Shown: piece after piece, positions 48,609 through 58,036 of the stretch
Numbering within the stretch: position 1 is the first letter of the stretch
How the letters are laid out: each line of letters opens with the position of its first letter
Origin: an uncultured Polaribacter sp.
GTDB lineage: Bacteria; Bacteroidota; Bacteroidia; Flavobacteriales; Flavobacteriaceae
Assembly: GCA_943788045.1 (NCBI GenBank)
Contig: CALSOT010000002.1
Location: 800,310-864,309, forward strand
Length of the DNA stretch: 64,000 nucleotides
Direction: 5' to 3'
Made by a program: the position numbers and the translations under genes
Notes under the pieces: generated by a model
What the model was told of the DNA's origin: nothing
Seen by the model: the letters and a program-made list of their open reading frames with translations, nothing else
The model's database searches: none

Positions 48609-49376
48609 ATGGCAACATACAAGAAGAAATATAAGGCAGAAAGTAAAAAACAGGAAAATGTAATTGACGAATCAGAATTTGAAACGGCTGGAGTTTTAAA
48701 CACTTTAGACGAAACCGCTTCTAAATCTGAACAATGGATTGAGAAAAACAGTAAACCTTTATTTATGGCATTAGTGACCATTGTTGTTCTATTTTTAGGA
48801 TACTTAGGTTACACTAAATATGTAGTTGAGCCAAATGAAGTAGAAGCTTCTAACGAATTAGCTTTTCCTAGAAAATATTTTGATGAAGCTGCAACGGCAG
48901 GTACAGGAATAGATTCTCTACTCAACCTAGGTATAGAAGGAGCTGACGGAAAATATGGTTTTTTAGATATTGCTGATAATTTCAGCGGAACAGAAGCTGG
49001 TAACCTTGCAAACTATTACGCAGGAGTTTCATATTTGCAATTAAAAAATTATGAGAAAGCAATTGAGTATTTAAGTAAATTTGATTCTGATGATGAGATG
49101 TTAGGACCTGTTGCTTTGGGTGCAATTGGTGATGCATTTGCAGACATTAATCAACCTGAAGATGCCTTAGAATACTATGAAAAAGCAGCAGACAAAAAGG
49201 TAAATAATTTTACAACTCCTCTATTTTTATTTAAAGCAGGACAAACTGCTATGGAATTGAAGAATTTTAGTGAAGCTCAAAAGTTATTTACGAAGATTAA
49301 AGAAAACTACTCTAAATCTGACCAAGGAAGAGATATAGAAAAATATTTAGCAGCTGCAAAATATGCTGCAAAATAA
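48609..49376 (+). CDS. Membrane-anchored TPR protein
   Basis: A 255-residue protein with a charged N-terminal segment, one membrane helix (about 52-70, FMALVTIVVLFLGYLGY) and a periplasmic part with TPR-like helices (YYAGVSYLQLKNYEKAIEYL, GDAFADINQPEDALEYYEKA, and LFKAGQTAMELKNFSEAQ). The layout resembles YfgM-type anchors, which act in outer-membrane protein folding; the family in Bacteroidota is otherwise uncharacterised. It precedes ribH by 82 bp. Confidence 0.8.
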   Translation: MATYKKKYKAESKKQENVIDESEFETAGVLNTLDETASKSEQWIEKNSKPLFMALVTIVVLFLGYLGYTKYVVEPNEVEASNELAFPRKYFDEAATAGTGIDSLLNLGIEGADGKYGFLDIADNFSGTEAGNLANYYAGVSYLQLKNYEKAIEYLSKFDSDDEMLGPVALGAIGDAFADINQPEDALEYYEKAADKKVNNFTTPLFLFKAGQTAMELKNFSEAQKLFTKIKENYSKSDQGRDIEKYLAAAKYAAK

Positions 49377-49458
49377 TTATCAGTAAAAAACATTATTCAC
49401 TGAGTAGTCATAATTCCTTGGTGGAAAATGCAAACTGAATAATGTAAACTGAAAAAAA

Positions 49459-49965
49459 ATGGCAACAACTAATTTATCATATTACGATAAAACAACAATC
49501 CCAAATGCGAAATCTTTTCGATTTGGGATTGTTGTTTCAGAATGGAATTCAGAAATTACAAAAAACTTACAAAAAGGTGCTATTGAAACTTTATTAGATT
49601 GTGGGGCAATTAAAGAAAATATTGTTTCTTGGGATGTTCCTGGAAGCTTTGAGTTAGTCTACGGTTGCAAAAAAATGATACAGTCTCAAAAAATTGATGC
49701 AATTATTGCAATTGGAAATGTAATCCAGGGGGAGACAAAACATTTCGATTTTGTTTGCGAAGGAGTTACACAAGGCATTGTCGATTTAAATATTAAATAT
49801 GAAATTCCTGTAATCTTTTGTGTATTAACAGACAATACAAAACAACAATCGCTAGATCGGTCTGGCGGTAAGTTAGGAAACAAGGGTATAGAATGCGCTG
49901 TTGCTGCAGTTAAAATGGCTGCACTCAAAAATATAGATACAATTACTGAAAATATTGGTTTTTAG
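49459..49965 (+). CDS. ribH: 6,7-dimethyl-8-ribityllumazine synthase (riboflavin synthesis)
   Basis: Joins 5-amino-6-ribitylaminouracil and 3,4-dihydroxybutanone phosphate in the penultimate step of riboflavin synthesis. The 168 residues have FGIVVSEWN near residue 23, WDVPGSFELVYGC, AIGNVIQGETKHFDFVCEG (catalytic His) and FCVLTDNTKQQSLDRSGG. No other riboflavin gene is adjacent. Codons 11-27 form a strong inverted repeat (see separate entry). Confidence 0.95.
   Translation: MATTNLSYYDKTTIPNAKSFRFGIVVSEWNSEITKNLQKGAIETLLDCGAIKENIVSWDVPGSFELVYGCKKMIQSQKIDAIIAIGNVIQGETKHFDFVCEGVTQGIVDLNIKYEIPVIFCVLTDNTKQQSLDRSGGKLGNKGIECAVAAVKMAALKNIDTITENIGF
49490..49537. repeat. Near-perfect 22-bp hairpin inside the 5' end of ribH
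   Basis: AAACAACAATCCCAAAT (49490-49506) is the exact reverse complement of 49521-49537. Between them CGAAA (49508-49512) pairs with TTTCG (49516-49520) across a three-base loop, with only one bulged G at 49507. It lies wholly in coding sequence, 31 bp after the ATG. No T tract follows, so it is not a normal terminator. Confidence 0.85.
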
Positions 49966-50253
49966 TAATTAATTTCTCAGTTGAAAAATTAAGTATACGC
50001 TTGCATTAATTTTTGAAAAAGTCCTTTTAATTCTCTAAATTTGAATGTTATATTTATTTTCTATTTTGAAATAGTTTGATTATATTTTTCTCCATTTTAT
50101 TTTAAGATTTTAGGTAAACTATTTAGTATTACTTTTTTTAAAAAAAATTGGAAAATGGGAATTTTACTTCTGTCATTTCAATTTTGAAATGTTATTAATT
50201 AATTGGTATATAAATTGATTTATTCTCAACATATGACCAATAATTCTAAAACT

Positions 50254-50529
50254 ATGGGATTTTTAAAACGTACACATAAGAAGTTCGAATACAAACCTCG
50301 ATATTATAAAGGAGAAGGAAATCCTTTTAAAATTGAGCATAAATTAGATCAATTTAGGTCAACTACTGGCAAAAACAAAAATTTAAAAACTAAATTTAGC
50401 GATGCTTTTGATGACTTAAAAAACTCTGATAAAAGCGTAAACAAAACACTTTTAATCATCATCTCTATTTTAGTACTTATATTTTTGTACATCATAGATT
50501 TTGATTTATCTATTTTTAAGGGAAATTAA
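50254..50529 (+). CDS. Small C-terminally membrane-anchored protein next to ribH/mutL
   Basis: A 91-residue protein that begins MGFLKRTHKKFEYKPRYYK and continues GEGNPFKIEHKLDQFR; the last part has one hydrophobic helix (about 65-83). Flavobacteriaceae carry this gene in the same place. Databases sometimes call it riboflavin synthase subunit beta, apparently from its nearness to ribH; nothing in the chain resembles a riboflavin enzyme. The open frame extends to a TTG at 50203, but the family start favours ATG 50254. Its stop codon overlaps the mutL start (TAATG). Confidence 0.75.
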   Translation: MGFLKRTHKKFEYKPRYYKGEGNPFKIEHKLDQFRSTTGKNKNLKTKFSDAFDDLKNSDKSVNKTLLIIISILVLIFLYIIDFDLSIFKGN

Positions 50530-52343
50530 TGTCTGATATTATTCAATTATTACCAGATCATGTTGCAAACCAAATTGCTGCAGGAGAAGTCGTTCAGCGT
50601 CCTGCTTCCGTTGTAAAAGAGTTATTAGAAAATGCTATTGATGCCGGCTCCACCAATATAAAATTATTATTAAAAGACGCTGGTAAAACCTTAATTCAAG
50701 TTATTGATAACGGAAAAGGTATGAGCGCTACAGATGCCAGGATGTGTTTTGAGCGCCATGCAACCTCTAAAATTCAAAAAGCAGAAGATTTATTTAATCT
50801 TTCAACTAAAGGTTTTAGAGGAGAGGCTTTAGCATCTATTGCTGCAATTGCTCATGTAGAATTAAAGACAAAGCAAGAAAATGAAGAACTTGGTACATCA
50901 ATAAAAATTGAAGGAAGCAAAATTATTTCACAAGATTTTATTTCTACAAGTAAAGGAACAAGTATTGCTGTAAAAAACTTATTTTACAATATACCAGCAA
51001 GAAGAAATTTTCTAAAATCAGATACCGTTGAAACTCGTCATATTATCGATGAATTTCAAAGAGTTGCACTAGCACATCCCAAGATTTCTTTTTTAATGCA
51101 TCATAATGACAATGAAGTATATCATTTAAAAAGTAGTAATTTAAGAAAACGAATTGTAAGTGTTTTTGGAGCTAAGATGAATGAAAAATTAGTTCCTATA
51201 AGCGAACAAACAGATATTCTTTCTATTGAGGGTTTTGTTGCAAAACCAGAATTTTCGAAAAGAAAACGAGGTGAACAATTCTTTTTTGTAAACAATCGTT
51301 TTATAAAAAGTTCTTATTTAAATCATGCCGTTGTAAATGCATTTGATGGATTACTCGAACAAGGTTCACACCCTTCTTACTTTTTATATTTAACAGTGCC
51401 TGCCAACACAATTGACATTAACATTCATCCTACAAAAACGGAAATAAAGTTTGATAACGAAAAAGCATTGTACGCAATGCTAAGAGCTACTGTAAAACAC
51501 AGTTTAGGACAATATAATGTTGCGCCTCTTTTAGATTTTAATAGAGACGCTAACTTAGATACACCCTACCATTTAAATACGAATACAAAATCAACAAAAA
51601 CACCACTAATTTCTGTTAATCCAGATTTTAATCCATTTAAAAATGAATCACAGAAGGAAGTTCAGACCCCATTAAAAAGAGAACAACATAAAGAAAGTTG
51701 GGAATCTTTATATACTTCTGTAGCCTCAACTGATGAAGAAAAACAAACCGAATTGTTTGAAAATCAACAGGAAGTTAAAGCTCAAAAAACGTTTCAAATT
51801 CAGCGTAAATATTTATTAAGTTCTATAAAATCTGGTGTTGTTTTAATAAACCAATCGTTAGCACATCAACGAATATTATATGAAGAGTTTTTAGAGAGCA
51901 TTACTGTAAAAGAAGCAAATAGTCAACAATTACTATTTCCTGTTAAAATTTCTTTTTCATCTGCCGAAATAGGAATGATTTATACTATTAAAACTGAATT
52001 AGAAAATGCAGGTTTTTCTTTTGATGATTTTACAAAAGACAGTGTTACTATAAAAGGAATCCCAATTTCTGTTACGGAAAGTAAAATAACTATTATATTA
52101 GAAGAGCTATTGAGCGATATAGATTTAGACTTACCCAATGCTAGTTTTAGTCATTTTGATATAATGGCAAAGTCTTTTGCGAAAACATTATCAATAAAGA
52201 CTGGCACACAACTCTCTGAAATAGAACAAGAGGGTTTAGTAAATGATTTATTTTCATGTAAAGAACCAACCACTTCACCTTTTGGAAAACCAACCTTTAA
52301 AACATTAACACTAAACGAAATAGATAATCTATTTAATAGCTAG
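50529..52343 (+). CDS. mutL: DNA mismatch repair protein MutL
   Basis: Links MutS recognition of mismatches to strand removal. The 604 residues have the GHKL ATPase domain (IAAGEVVQRPASVVKELLEN, DNGKGM, ATSKI, TKGFRGEAL), the transducer domain (FFVNNRFIKS, IDINIHPTKTEIKF) and a C-terminal dimerisation domain. The endonuclease motif DQHAxxER is not evident; the matching place reads NQSLAHQRILYEE. The start overlaps the upstream stop. Followed 2 bp later by a rhomboid gene. Confidence 0.95.
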   Translation: MSDIIQLLPDHVANQIAAGEVVQRPASVVKELLENAIDAGSTNIKLLLKDAGKTLIQVIDNGKGMSATDARMCFERHATSKIQKAEDLFNLSTKGFRGEALASIAAIAHVELKTKQENEELGTSIKIEGSKIISQDFISTSKGTSIAVKNLFYNIPARRNFLKSDTVETRHIIDEFQRVALAHPKISFLMHHNDNEVYHLKSSNLRKRIVSVFGAKMNEKLVPISEQTDILSIEGFVAKPEFSKRKRGEQFFFVNNRFIKSSYLNHAVVNAFDGLLEQGSHPSYFLYLTVPANTIDINIHPTKTEIKFDNEKALYAMLRATVKHSLGQYNVAPLLDFNRDANLDTPYHLNTNTKSTKTPLISVNPDFNPFKNESQKEVQTPLKREQHKESWESLYTSVASTDEEKQTELFENQQEVKAQKTFQIQRKYLLSSIKSGVVLINQSLAHQRILYEEFLESITVKEANSQQLLFPVKISFSSAEIGMIYTIKTELENAGFSFDDFTKDSVTIKGIPISVTESKITIILEELLSDIDLDLPNASFSHFDIMAKSFAKTLSIKTGTQLSEIEQEGLVNDLFSCKEPTTSPFGKPTFKTLTLNEIDNLFNS

Positions 52344-52345
52344 AA

Positions 52346-53074
52346 ATGAATAATAAACTTACAGATGCCATAAAGCATTTAATCATTATTAATGTCATTT
52401 TATTTGTTGTTCCACAACTTTTAAAATTAGATTTTACAAATATTTTAGCTCTACATTATCCAAAAAATGACCATTTTGGAATTTGGCAATACGCAACACA
52501 CATGTTTATGCATGGTAGTTTTAGTCATATCTTGTTTAATATGTATGGTTTATGGGCTTTTGGTACTCCATTAGAACAAATGTGGGGAAAAAATAAATTT
52601 ATATTCTTCTATTTTTCTGCAGGAATTGGAGCAGGTTTAATTTATACCCTTGCTAATTATTATCAATTTAATGGTATTTATGAGCAATTAATAAATTTTG
52701 GACTTTCTGCGAATGATGTACAAAATATATTAAATATTGGAAGTTATAATGACTCAAGAATTTTATTATCAAATGAAGAAATGATAAAATTCTATAGCTT
52801 ATACCACACTCCTGCAGTTGGAGCGTCTGGAGCCGTTTATGGAGTTTTAGTTGCTTTTGGTTTGTATTTTAAAGATGCAAAATTGGCTTTATTATTTTTT
52901 CCTGTTCCGATAGCTGCAAAATATTTTATCCCATTCATAATTTTAGGTGATTTATTTTTTGGTATGACAAAATATTCTATTGGAAATATTGCTCATTTTG
53001 CTCATGTAGGTGGAGCATTAATAGGTTTTTTAATCGCTTGGTATTGGAAAAAAAATCAATTTAAAATTAGTTAA
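52346..53074 (+). CDS. Rhomboid family intramembrane serine protease
   Basis: A 242-residue inner-membrane protein with about six helices. The rhomboid fold is marked by THMFMHGSFSHILFNMYGLW (helix 2), the catalytic Ser in AVGASGAVYG and the catalytic His in HFAHVGGALIG. It cuts substrates within the membrane; the target is unknown. It lies between mutL (2-bp gap) and a second rhomboid gene (TAATG overlap), so translation is probably coupled. Confidence 0.9.
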   Translation: MNNKLTDAIKHLIIINVILFVVPQLLKLDFTNILALHYPKNDHFGIWQYATHMFMHGSFSHILFNMYGLWAFGTPLEQMWGKNKFIFFYFSAGIGAGLIYTLANYYQFNGIYEQLINFGLSANDVQNILNIGSYNDSRILLSNEEMIKFYSLYHTPAVGASGAVYGVLVAFGLYFKDAKLALLFFPVPIAAKYFIPFIILGDLFFGMTKYSIGNIAHFAHVGGALIGFLIAWYWKKNQFKIS

Positions 53075-53922
53075 TGAGTATCATTAAAGACATAAAAAGA
53101 AGATATATTACCGGTAATATTGTTGAAAAATTAATTCTAATAAATATTGGAGTATTTTTCTTAACTATTATCGCTGGTTTATTTAATAGTTATCCAGGAG
53201 AAATTAATTTTATTGCAGAGTGGTTAGCATTAGATGACAATCTTGATGGACTATTTACAAAACCGTGGTCTATTGTTTCCTATGGTTTTTTGCATGGTGA
53301 CTTTATTCATATATTATTTAATTGTATTGCATTATACTTTATAGGAAACTTGTTTACACAGTATTTTACTCAAAAACAATTATTGAATTTTTACTTTTTA
53401 GGAACTTTATTTGGAGGAATTATCTATATTTTCAGTCAAAGTTTTTTCCCTCTTTTTTCTGGTAAAACTTCTTATTTAGTTGGAGCCTCTGCTGGAATCT
53501 CTGCAATATTCATTGGAATAGCCACATACATTCCTAATTATGAGTTAAAAATACGTTTCATAGGCTATGTAAAGATGTGGCAACTAGCAGCAGCTTGGAT
53601 AGGCTTAGATATTATAGGTTTAGTCGGCGCAAATGCTGGAGGTAATTTTGCACATTTAGGAGGTGCTTTATTTGGTTTCTTTTACGTAAATAAGGCCAGT
53701 AATAAAGAGATTAATATCTTGGATAAGTTTGTTTCTCTGTTTAAAACTAAAAAGAAATCTCCTTTAAAAACAGTGCATAAATCAAAGGCAAAAGCTAATA
53801 AGACAAACACCAATTTAAACCAACAACAAGTTGACGAAATTTTAGATAAAATTAGTAAATCTGGTTATGATACGTTAACAAAAGCAGAAAAAGAATTTTT
53901 GTTTAAACAAGGAAGAAAATAG
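53074..53922 (+). CDS. Rhomboid family protease with C-terminal extension
   Basis: A second rhomboid of 282 residues: YGFLHGDFIHILFNCIALYF, catalytic Ser in LVGASAGISAIF and His in NFAHLGGALFGF. After the last helix comes a basic linker and a soluble tail, NLNQQQVDEILDKISKSGYD followed by LTKAEKEFLF, which resembles the short DUF6576 tail of Bacteroidota rhomboids. The pair mutL-rhomboid-rhomboid recurs in Flavobacteriaceae. Starts by overlap with the first rhomboid gene; the EEP gene follows 1 bp later. Confidence 0.9.
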   Translation: MSIIKDIKRRYITGNIVEKLILINIGVFFLTIIAGLFNSYPGEINFIAEWLALDDNLDGLFTKPWSIVSYGFLHGDFIHILFNCIALYFIGNLFTQYFTQKQLLNFYFLGTLFGGIIYIFSQSFFPLFSGKTSYLVGASAGISAIFIGIATYIPNYELKIRFIGYVKMWQLAAAWIGLDIIGLVGANAGGNFAHLGGALFGFFYVNKASNKEINILDKFVSLFKTKKKSPLKTVHKSKAKANKTNTNLNQQQVDEILDKISKSGYDTLTKAEKEFLFKQGRK

Positions 53923-53923
53923 C

Positions 53924-54934
53924 ATGAAAAAACTATCTCTCATTGGTAAAATTCTCTATTTATTAAATTCTTTATTTGCTGCACTACTACTCCTATGCTA
54001 TTTATTGCCTTATATATCTCCTAAAACAATACCACTTTCAGCAATTTTAAGTCTTTCGGTTCCTTTACTGTTAATTATAAATTTAGCGTTTGTTATTTAT
54101 TGGTTATTTAAATTAAAAAAACAAGTTATATTATCTAGTATAATATTATGTATTGGTTGGTTTTTTACTAATCCACTATATAAATTAACTGAAAGTAAAT
54201 CTTCTTTAAATGATGATTTAAAAGTGATGAGCTACAACGTTAGGTCGTTTAATCACTGGAAATCGGTTGATGATGAAAATATTGCTCAAAAGATAAGTAA
54301 CTTTATTTCTGATAAATCTCCTGATATTCTATTATTCCAAGAATATTATACTTCAGAAAAAATTTCATTAGAATACCCTTATAAATATATTAAAACAAAA
54401 AATGAAAATACTAATTTTGGCTTGGCTATTTATTCTAAATTCCCAATTATAAATCAAGGGTCATTAGATTTAAAAAATACTTCAAATAACATAATCTTTG
54501 TTGACATTATTAGAAAAAAGGATACTATCAGAGTTTATAATTTACATTTACAGTCGCTGCAACTGAATACAAATAAAGAAAATTTTGGACAAGATAATTC
54601 TGAAAAATTAATAGCGAAATTAAAAGAACGATTTAAAAAGCAAGCAGAACAAACTAACGTTTTTTTAGTACACGAAAAAAAATGGAAAGGAAAAAAAATA
54701 GTTGCAGGTGATTTTAATAATACCAGTTATTCATGGGTATACAGCCAAATTTCTGAAAACAAAAAAGATGCTTTCATTGAAGCTGGAAAAGGTTTTGGAA
54801 AAACCTTTAACTACTGGTTTCCCATGAGGATTGACTTTATTTTAACTGATAATAATGCCATTGTAAATAAGTTTAGTTCGTATTCAGAAAAAAATTCAGA
54901 CCACTTCCCTATTTTAGCAAGAATTAATTGGTAA
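53924..54934 (+). CDS. Endonuclease/exonuclease/phosphatase family membrane protein
   Basis: A 336-residue protein with three N-terminal membrane helices (about 7-90) and an EEP catalytic domain: LKVMSYNVRSFN, DILLFQEYY with the metal-binding Glu, FVDIIRKKDTIRVYNLHLQS, AGDFNNTSYSW and a final SDHFPILARI. Members include nucleases and sphingomyelinase-like phosphodiesterases; the substrate is unknown. The membrane anchor would place the domain outside the inner membrane. Last gene of the block after mutL. Confidence 0.88.
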   Translation: MKKLSLIGKILYLLNSLFAALLLLCYLLPYISPKTIPLSAILSLSVPLLLIINLAFVIYWLFKLKKQVILSSIILCIGWFFTNPLYKLTESKSSLNDDLKVMSYNVRSFNHWKSVDDENIAQKISNFISDKSPDILLFQEYYTSEKISLEYPYKYIKTKNENTNFGLAIYSKFPIINQGSLDLKNTSNNIIFVDIIRKKDTIRVYNLHLQSLQLNTNKENFGQDNSEKLIAKLKERFKKQAEQTNVFLVHEKKWKGKKIVAGDFNNTSYSWVYSQISENKKDAFIEAGKGFGKTFNYWFPMRIDFILTDNNAIVNKFSSYSEKNSDHFPILARINW

Positions 54935-54973
54935 TTTTTTTACATTCATATTAAATATTATATTTTTTATTCA

Positions 54974-56116
54974 ATGAAACATTTCGATGTAGCAATAATT
55001 GGTAGTGGTCCTTCAGGAGCTTCTACAGCCTTTCATTTAGGTAAACAAGGGATTTCAACTGTAATAATAGAGAAAGAAAAATTACCTCGTTATAAAACTT
55101 GTGGTGGTGGTTTTGTAAATAGAGGGAAAAAAAATATGCCTTTTGATATTCATGAAGTAATTGAGCGAGAGTTTTTTGCAGTTGATAGTTACTTTAATAA
55201 TGGTAAAATTCACTATCAATCTACTAAAGAAAAGCCTATCATAACAATGATTATGAGAGATACTTTTGATAATTTAATTGTAAATAAAGCGAAAGAATTT
55301 GGAGTTGATTTATTAGAGAATTACACATTAAAAAGCATTGAATTTTTGGAGGATAAATCTATCTTGAATACTTCTCAAGGAGATATTTCTGCAAATTTTG
55401 TGATTGCTGCAGATGGTGTTCTAAGTCCGACAGCAAAAATGGCTGGTTGGAAAAAAGATACAAGAAAGTTAATACCCGCTTTAGAATATGAGGTGGAAGT
55501 CTCTGGTGATGACTTTAATCGTTTATCACAAAATGTTCGTTTTGATATTGATGCGGTTCCGTATGGATATGCATGGAGTTTTCCTAAGAAAAACCATTTA
55601 TCCTTGGGAGTTTTAACAACTAAAAAAGGAAAAATAAACCTTAAGGAATATTACAAAAAATATTTAAAAACACTTGGTATTAAAACCATCATAAAAGAAA
55701 ATGCACATGGGTTTCAAATTCCTATTGCACCAAGAACTGATGGATTTATAAAAAACAATGTTTTCTTAATTGGTGATGCTGCTGGTTTTGCAGAACCAAT
55801 TACCGCTGAAGGCATTTCTAATGCCATTTTAAGTGGAAAATATGTTGCCGAAGCAATTATAGAAAGTAATTTGAATTTAAAATTAGCCGAAAAAATTTAT
55901 TTAGAAAAGTTAAATGTAAAGTTATTACCAGAATTAAAATCAGGTGTCACTTTATCTAAATTCTTTTTTCATAATAACTCGGCAAGAAATTATTTACTAA
56001 AAAAAAACGGACAAAGATTTAGTGATTTAATGGTAGATATTTTGCACGGGGATAAACCGTTTCCGACTAATGTTTCTGAAAAATTAAAAGCAAAAATTAA
56101 AGAGAAACTATTTTAA
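54974..56116 (+). CDS. Geranylgeranyl reductase-like FAD-dependent oxidoreductase
   Basis: A 380-residue flavoprotein. The dinucleotide-binding motif VAIIGSGPSGASTAFHLG is at the N-terminus, followed by YKTCGGGFVNRG, and the second FAD motif NVFLIGDAAGFAEPITAEGI is near residue 258. The layout matches the geranylgeranyl reductase family, which saturates isoprenoid chains; some related enzymes halogenate or hydroxylate. In non-photosynthetic flavobacteria the substrate may be menaquinone or another isoprenoid, but this is guesswork. It is 39 bp after the EEP gene. Confidence 0.85.
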   Translation: MKHFDVAIIGSGPSGASTAFHLGKQGISTVIIEKEKLPRYKTCGGGFVNRGKKNMPFDIHEVIEREFFAVDSYFNNGKIHYQSTKEKPIITMIMRDTFDNLIVNKAKEFGVDLLENYTLKSIEFLEDKSILNTSQGDISANFVIAADGVLSPTAKMAGWKKDTRKLIPALEYEVEVSGDDFNRLSQNVRFDIDAVPYGYAWSFPKKNHLSLGVLTTKKGKINLKEYYKKYLKTLGIKTIIKENAHGFQIPIAPRTDGFIKNNVFLIGDAAGFAEPITAEGISNAILSGKYVAEAIIESNLNLKLAEKIYLEKLNVKLLPELKSGVTLSKFFFHNNSARNYLLKKNGQRFSDLMVDILHGDKPFPTNVSEKLKAKIKEKLF

Positions 56117-56135
56117 ATTCAACTTTATAAAGTGT

Positions 56136-56642
56136 CTAATTTCTATTTAAATCTAACTCATACTTGGTTTCTTTTTGATTTTTATCATTAGTAAAACTGC
56201 GTATAATTTTAAAATTATTATTTTCTAATATTTTTGATGATGCTCTATTATTATCAACAACATAACCAATAATTTTATTCATCCCTATTTTCTTGCAATA
56301 AGAGATTAATCCTTTACATATTTCAGAACCATAACCTAATTTCCAAACCTTTTCTAAGAAACGATAACCAATTTCATCATCAAAATTATCTTTTACTAAA
56401 GCAACAGTACCTATAAAAGATTTGTCCCTTTTTCTTTCAATAGCATAAATCCAAAAATCATTTTTTGGTTGATTATATTTGGTTATTAAGGCAATTAACT
56501 CTTTTTCATTAGCTTTAAATGTTTTAGGTTTTCCGGTTGCGTATTTTAAAACCATCGGATTACTTTCAAGCTCGTGAAAAGGCTGTAAATCATCTAAAAC
56601 AAGTTTTCTAATTAGTAATCTTTCAGTTTCAAAAATCATCAA
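56136..56642 (-). CDS. GNAT family acetyltransferase (RimJ/RimL type)
   Basis: A 168-residue N-acetyltransferase of the RimJ/RimL type. It begins FETERLLIRKLVLDDLQPFH, has IGTVALVKDN and the acetyl-CoA loop region EKVWKLGYGSEICKGLIS, and ends with the typical Asn-rich segment VDNNRASSKILENNNF. The substrate (amine or ribosomal protein) is unknown. Lies on the opposite strand between the flavoprotein and mtaB. Confidence 0.88.
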   Translation of the reverse strand: MMIFETERLLIRKLVLDDLQPFHELESNPMVLKYATGKPKTFKANEKELIALITKYNQPKNDFWIYAIERKRDKSFIGTVALVKDNFDDEIGYRFLEKVWKLGYGSEICKGLISYCKKIGMNKIIGYVVDNNRASSKILENNNFKIIRSFTNDKNQKETKYELDLNRN

Positions 56643-56650
56643 TAAAATTG

Positions 56651-56658
56651 TAAATTTG
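56651..56658 (+). promoter_or_regulatory. -7 box for mtaB
   Basis: TAAATTTG lies 19 bp before the ATG at 56678, in the divergent gap with the acetyltransferase gene. Confidence 0.4.
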
Positions 56659-56677
56659 CTGCCTTAAATGTACAAGA

Positions 56678-57994
56678 ATGAATGCAGAAAAAAAAGTAGC
56701 TTTTTATACTTTAGGTTGTAAGCTTAATTTTTCAGAAACATCAACGATTGCTCGCAATTTTACGAATGAGGGTTTTGAGCGTGTAGATTTTGAAGCTGCA
56801 GCAGATGTCTATGTAATAAACACATGTTCTGTTACAGACAATGCTGATAAACGCTTTAAAACAATTGTGAAAAATGCTTTAAAAAAAAATGAAGACGCAT
56901 TTTTAATAGCAATTGGTTGTTATGCACAACTAAAACCAGAGGAATTAGCAAATGTTGATGGCGTTGATTTAGTTTTAGGTGCAACTGAAAAATTTAATGT
57001 TACAAGTTATATTAACGACTTAAGCAAAAATAATGTTGGAGAAGTTCATTCATGTGAAATTTCTGATGCAGATTTTTATGTCGGTTCTTATTCTATTGGA
57101 GACAGAACACGTGCCTTTTTAAAAGTACAAGATGGATGTGATTATAAATGTACATATTGCACAATACCATTAGCTCGTGGAATTTCTAGAAGTGATACTT
57201 TAGAGAATGTTATTAAAAACGCTCAAGAAATTTCGTCAAAAGGAATAAAAGAAATTGTACTAACCGGTGTAAATATTGGTGATTATGGAAAAGGTGAGTT
57301 TGGTAATAAAAAACACGAACATACTTTTTTAGAATTGGTTAAAGAGCTAGATAAAGTAAATGGTATTCATCGTTTAAGAATCTCGTCTATAGAACCTAAT
57401 TTATTAAAAGATGAAACAATTGAATTTGTTTCAAAATCAAATTCATTTGTTCCCCATTTTCATATTCCTCTTCAATCTGGCTGTGATGAATTGCTAAAGA
57501 AAATGAAACGTAGATACTTAACAAGTACATATACAAACAGAGTTCGTAAAATTAAAGAAGTAATGCCAAATGCTTGCATTGGCGTGGATGTTATTGTTGG
57601 TTTCCCTGGTGAAACTGATGAATTATTCTTAGAAACTTACAATTATTTAAACGAAATGGATATTTCGTATTTACATGTTTTTACCTATTCTGAAAGAGCA
57701 AATACAGAAGCTGTACAGCTAGACGGAGTTGTTCCTAAAAAAGTGCGTGCAAAACGCAGTAAAATGTTACGAGGATTATCGGCAAAAAAAAGGCGTTCAT
57801 TTTATGAAAGCCAACTAGGTAATACTTTATCTGTTTTGTTTGAGAATGAAAATAAAGATGGTTTTATAAATGGATTTACAGAAAATTATGTAAAAGTGAA
57901 GACACCCTGGAATCCGATATTAGTAAATACATTGCATACAATAACACTTACAGAAATTGATGAAGACGGTTTGGTTAGATTTAAATTTGTCTAA
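56678..57994 (+). CDS. mtaB: tRNA t6A37 methylthiotransferase MtaB
   Basis: Converts t6A37 in tRNA to ms2t6A with a radical-SAM mechanism. The 438 residues have the N-terminal UPF0004 cysteines (LGCKLNFSET, NTCSVTDNAD, IGCYAQ), the radical SAM motif CDYKCTYC, and a C-terminal TRAM domain (from about 375). The LNFSET start block and the C-terminal TRAM favour MtaB over MiaB or RimO. Confidence 0.93.
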   Translation: MNAEKKVAFYTLGCKLNFSETSTIARNFTNEGFERVDFEAAADVYVINTCSVTDNADKRFKTIVKNALKKNEDAFLIAIGCYAQLKPEELANVDGVDLVLGATEKFNVTSYINDLSKNNVGEVHSCEISDADFYVGSYSIGDRTRAFLKVQDGCDYKCTYCTIPLARGISRSDTLENVIKNAQEISSKGIKEIVLTGVNIGDYGKGEFGNKKHEHTFLELVKELDKVNGIHRLRISSIEPNLLKDETIEFVSKSNSFVPHFHIPLQSGCDELLKKMKRRYLTSTYTNRVRKIKEVMPNACIGVDVIVGFPGETDELFLETYNYLNEMDISYLHVFTYSERANTEAVQLDGVVPKKVRAKRSKMLRGLSAKKRRSFYESQLGNTLSVLFENENKDGFINGFTENYVKVKTPWNPILVNTLHTITLTEIDEDGLVRFKFV

Positions 57995-58036
57995 TTCTGA
58001 TATCTAAAACTGTTAAAAGTGATGGCGTAATATATG

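Noticed and set aside
50203-50529. Naming the small gene riboflavin synthase subunit beta
   Set aside because: Nothing in the chain resembles a riboflavin enzyme; the name seems to come from nearness to ribH.
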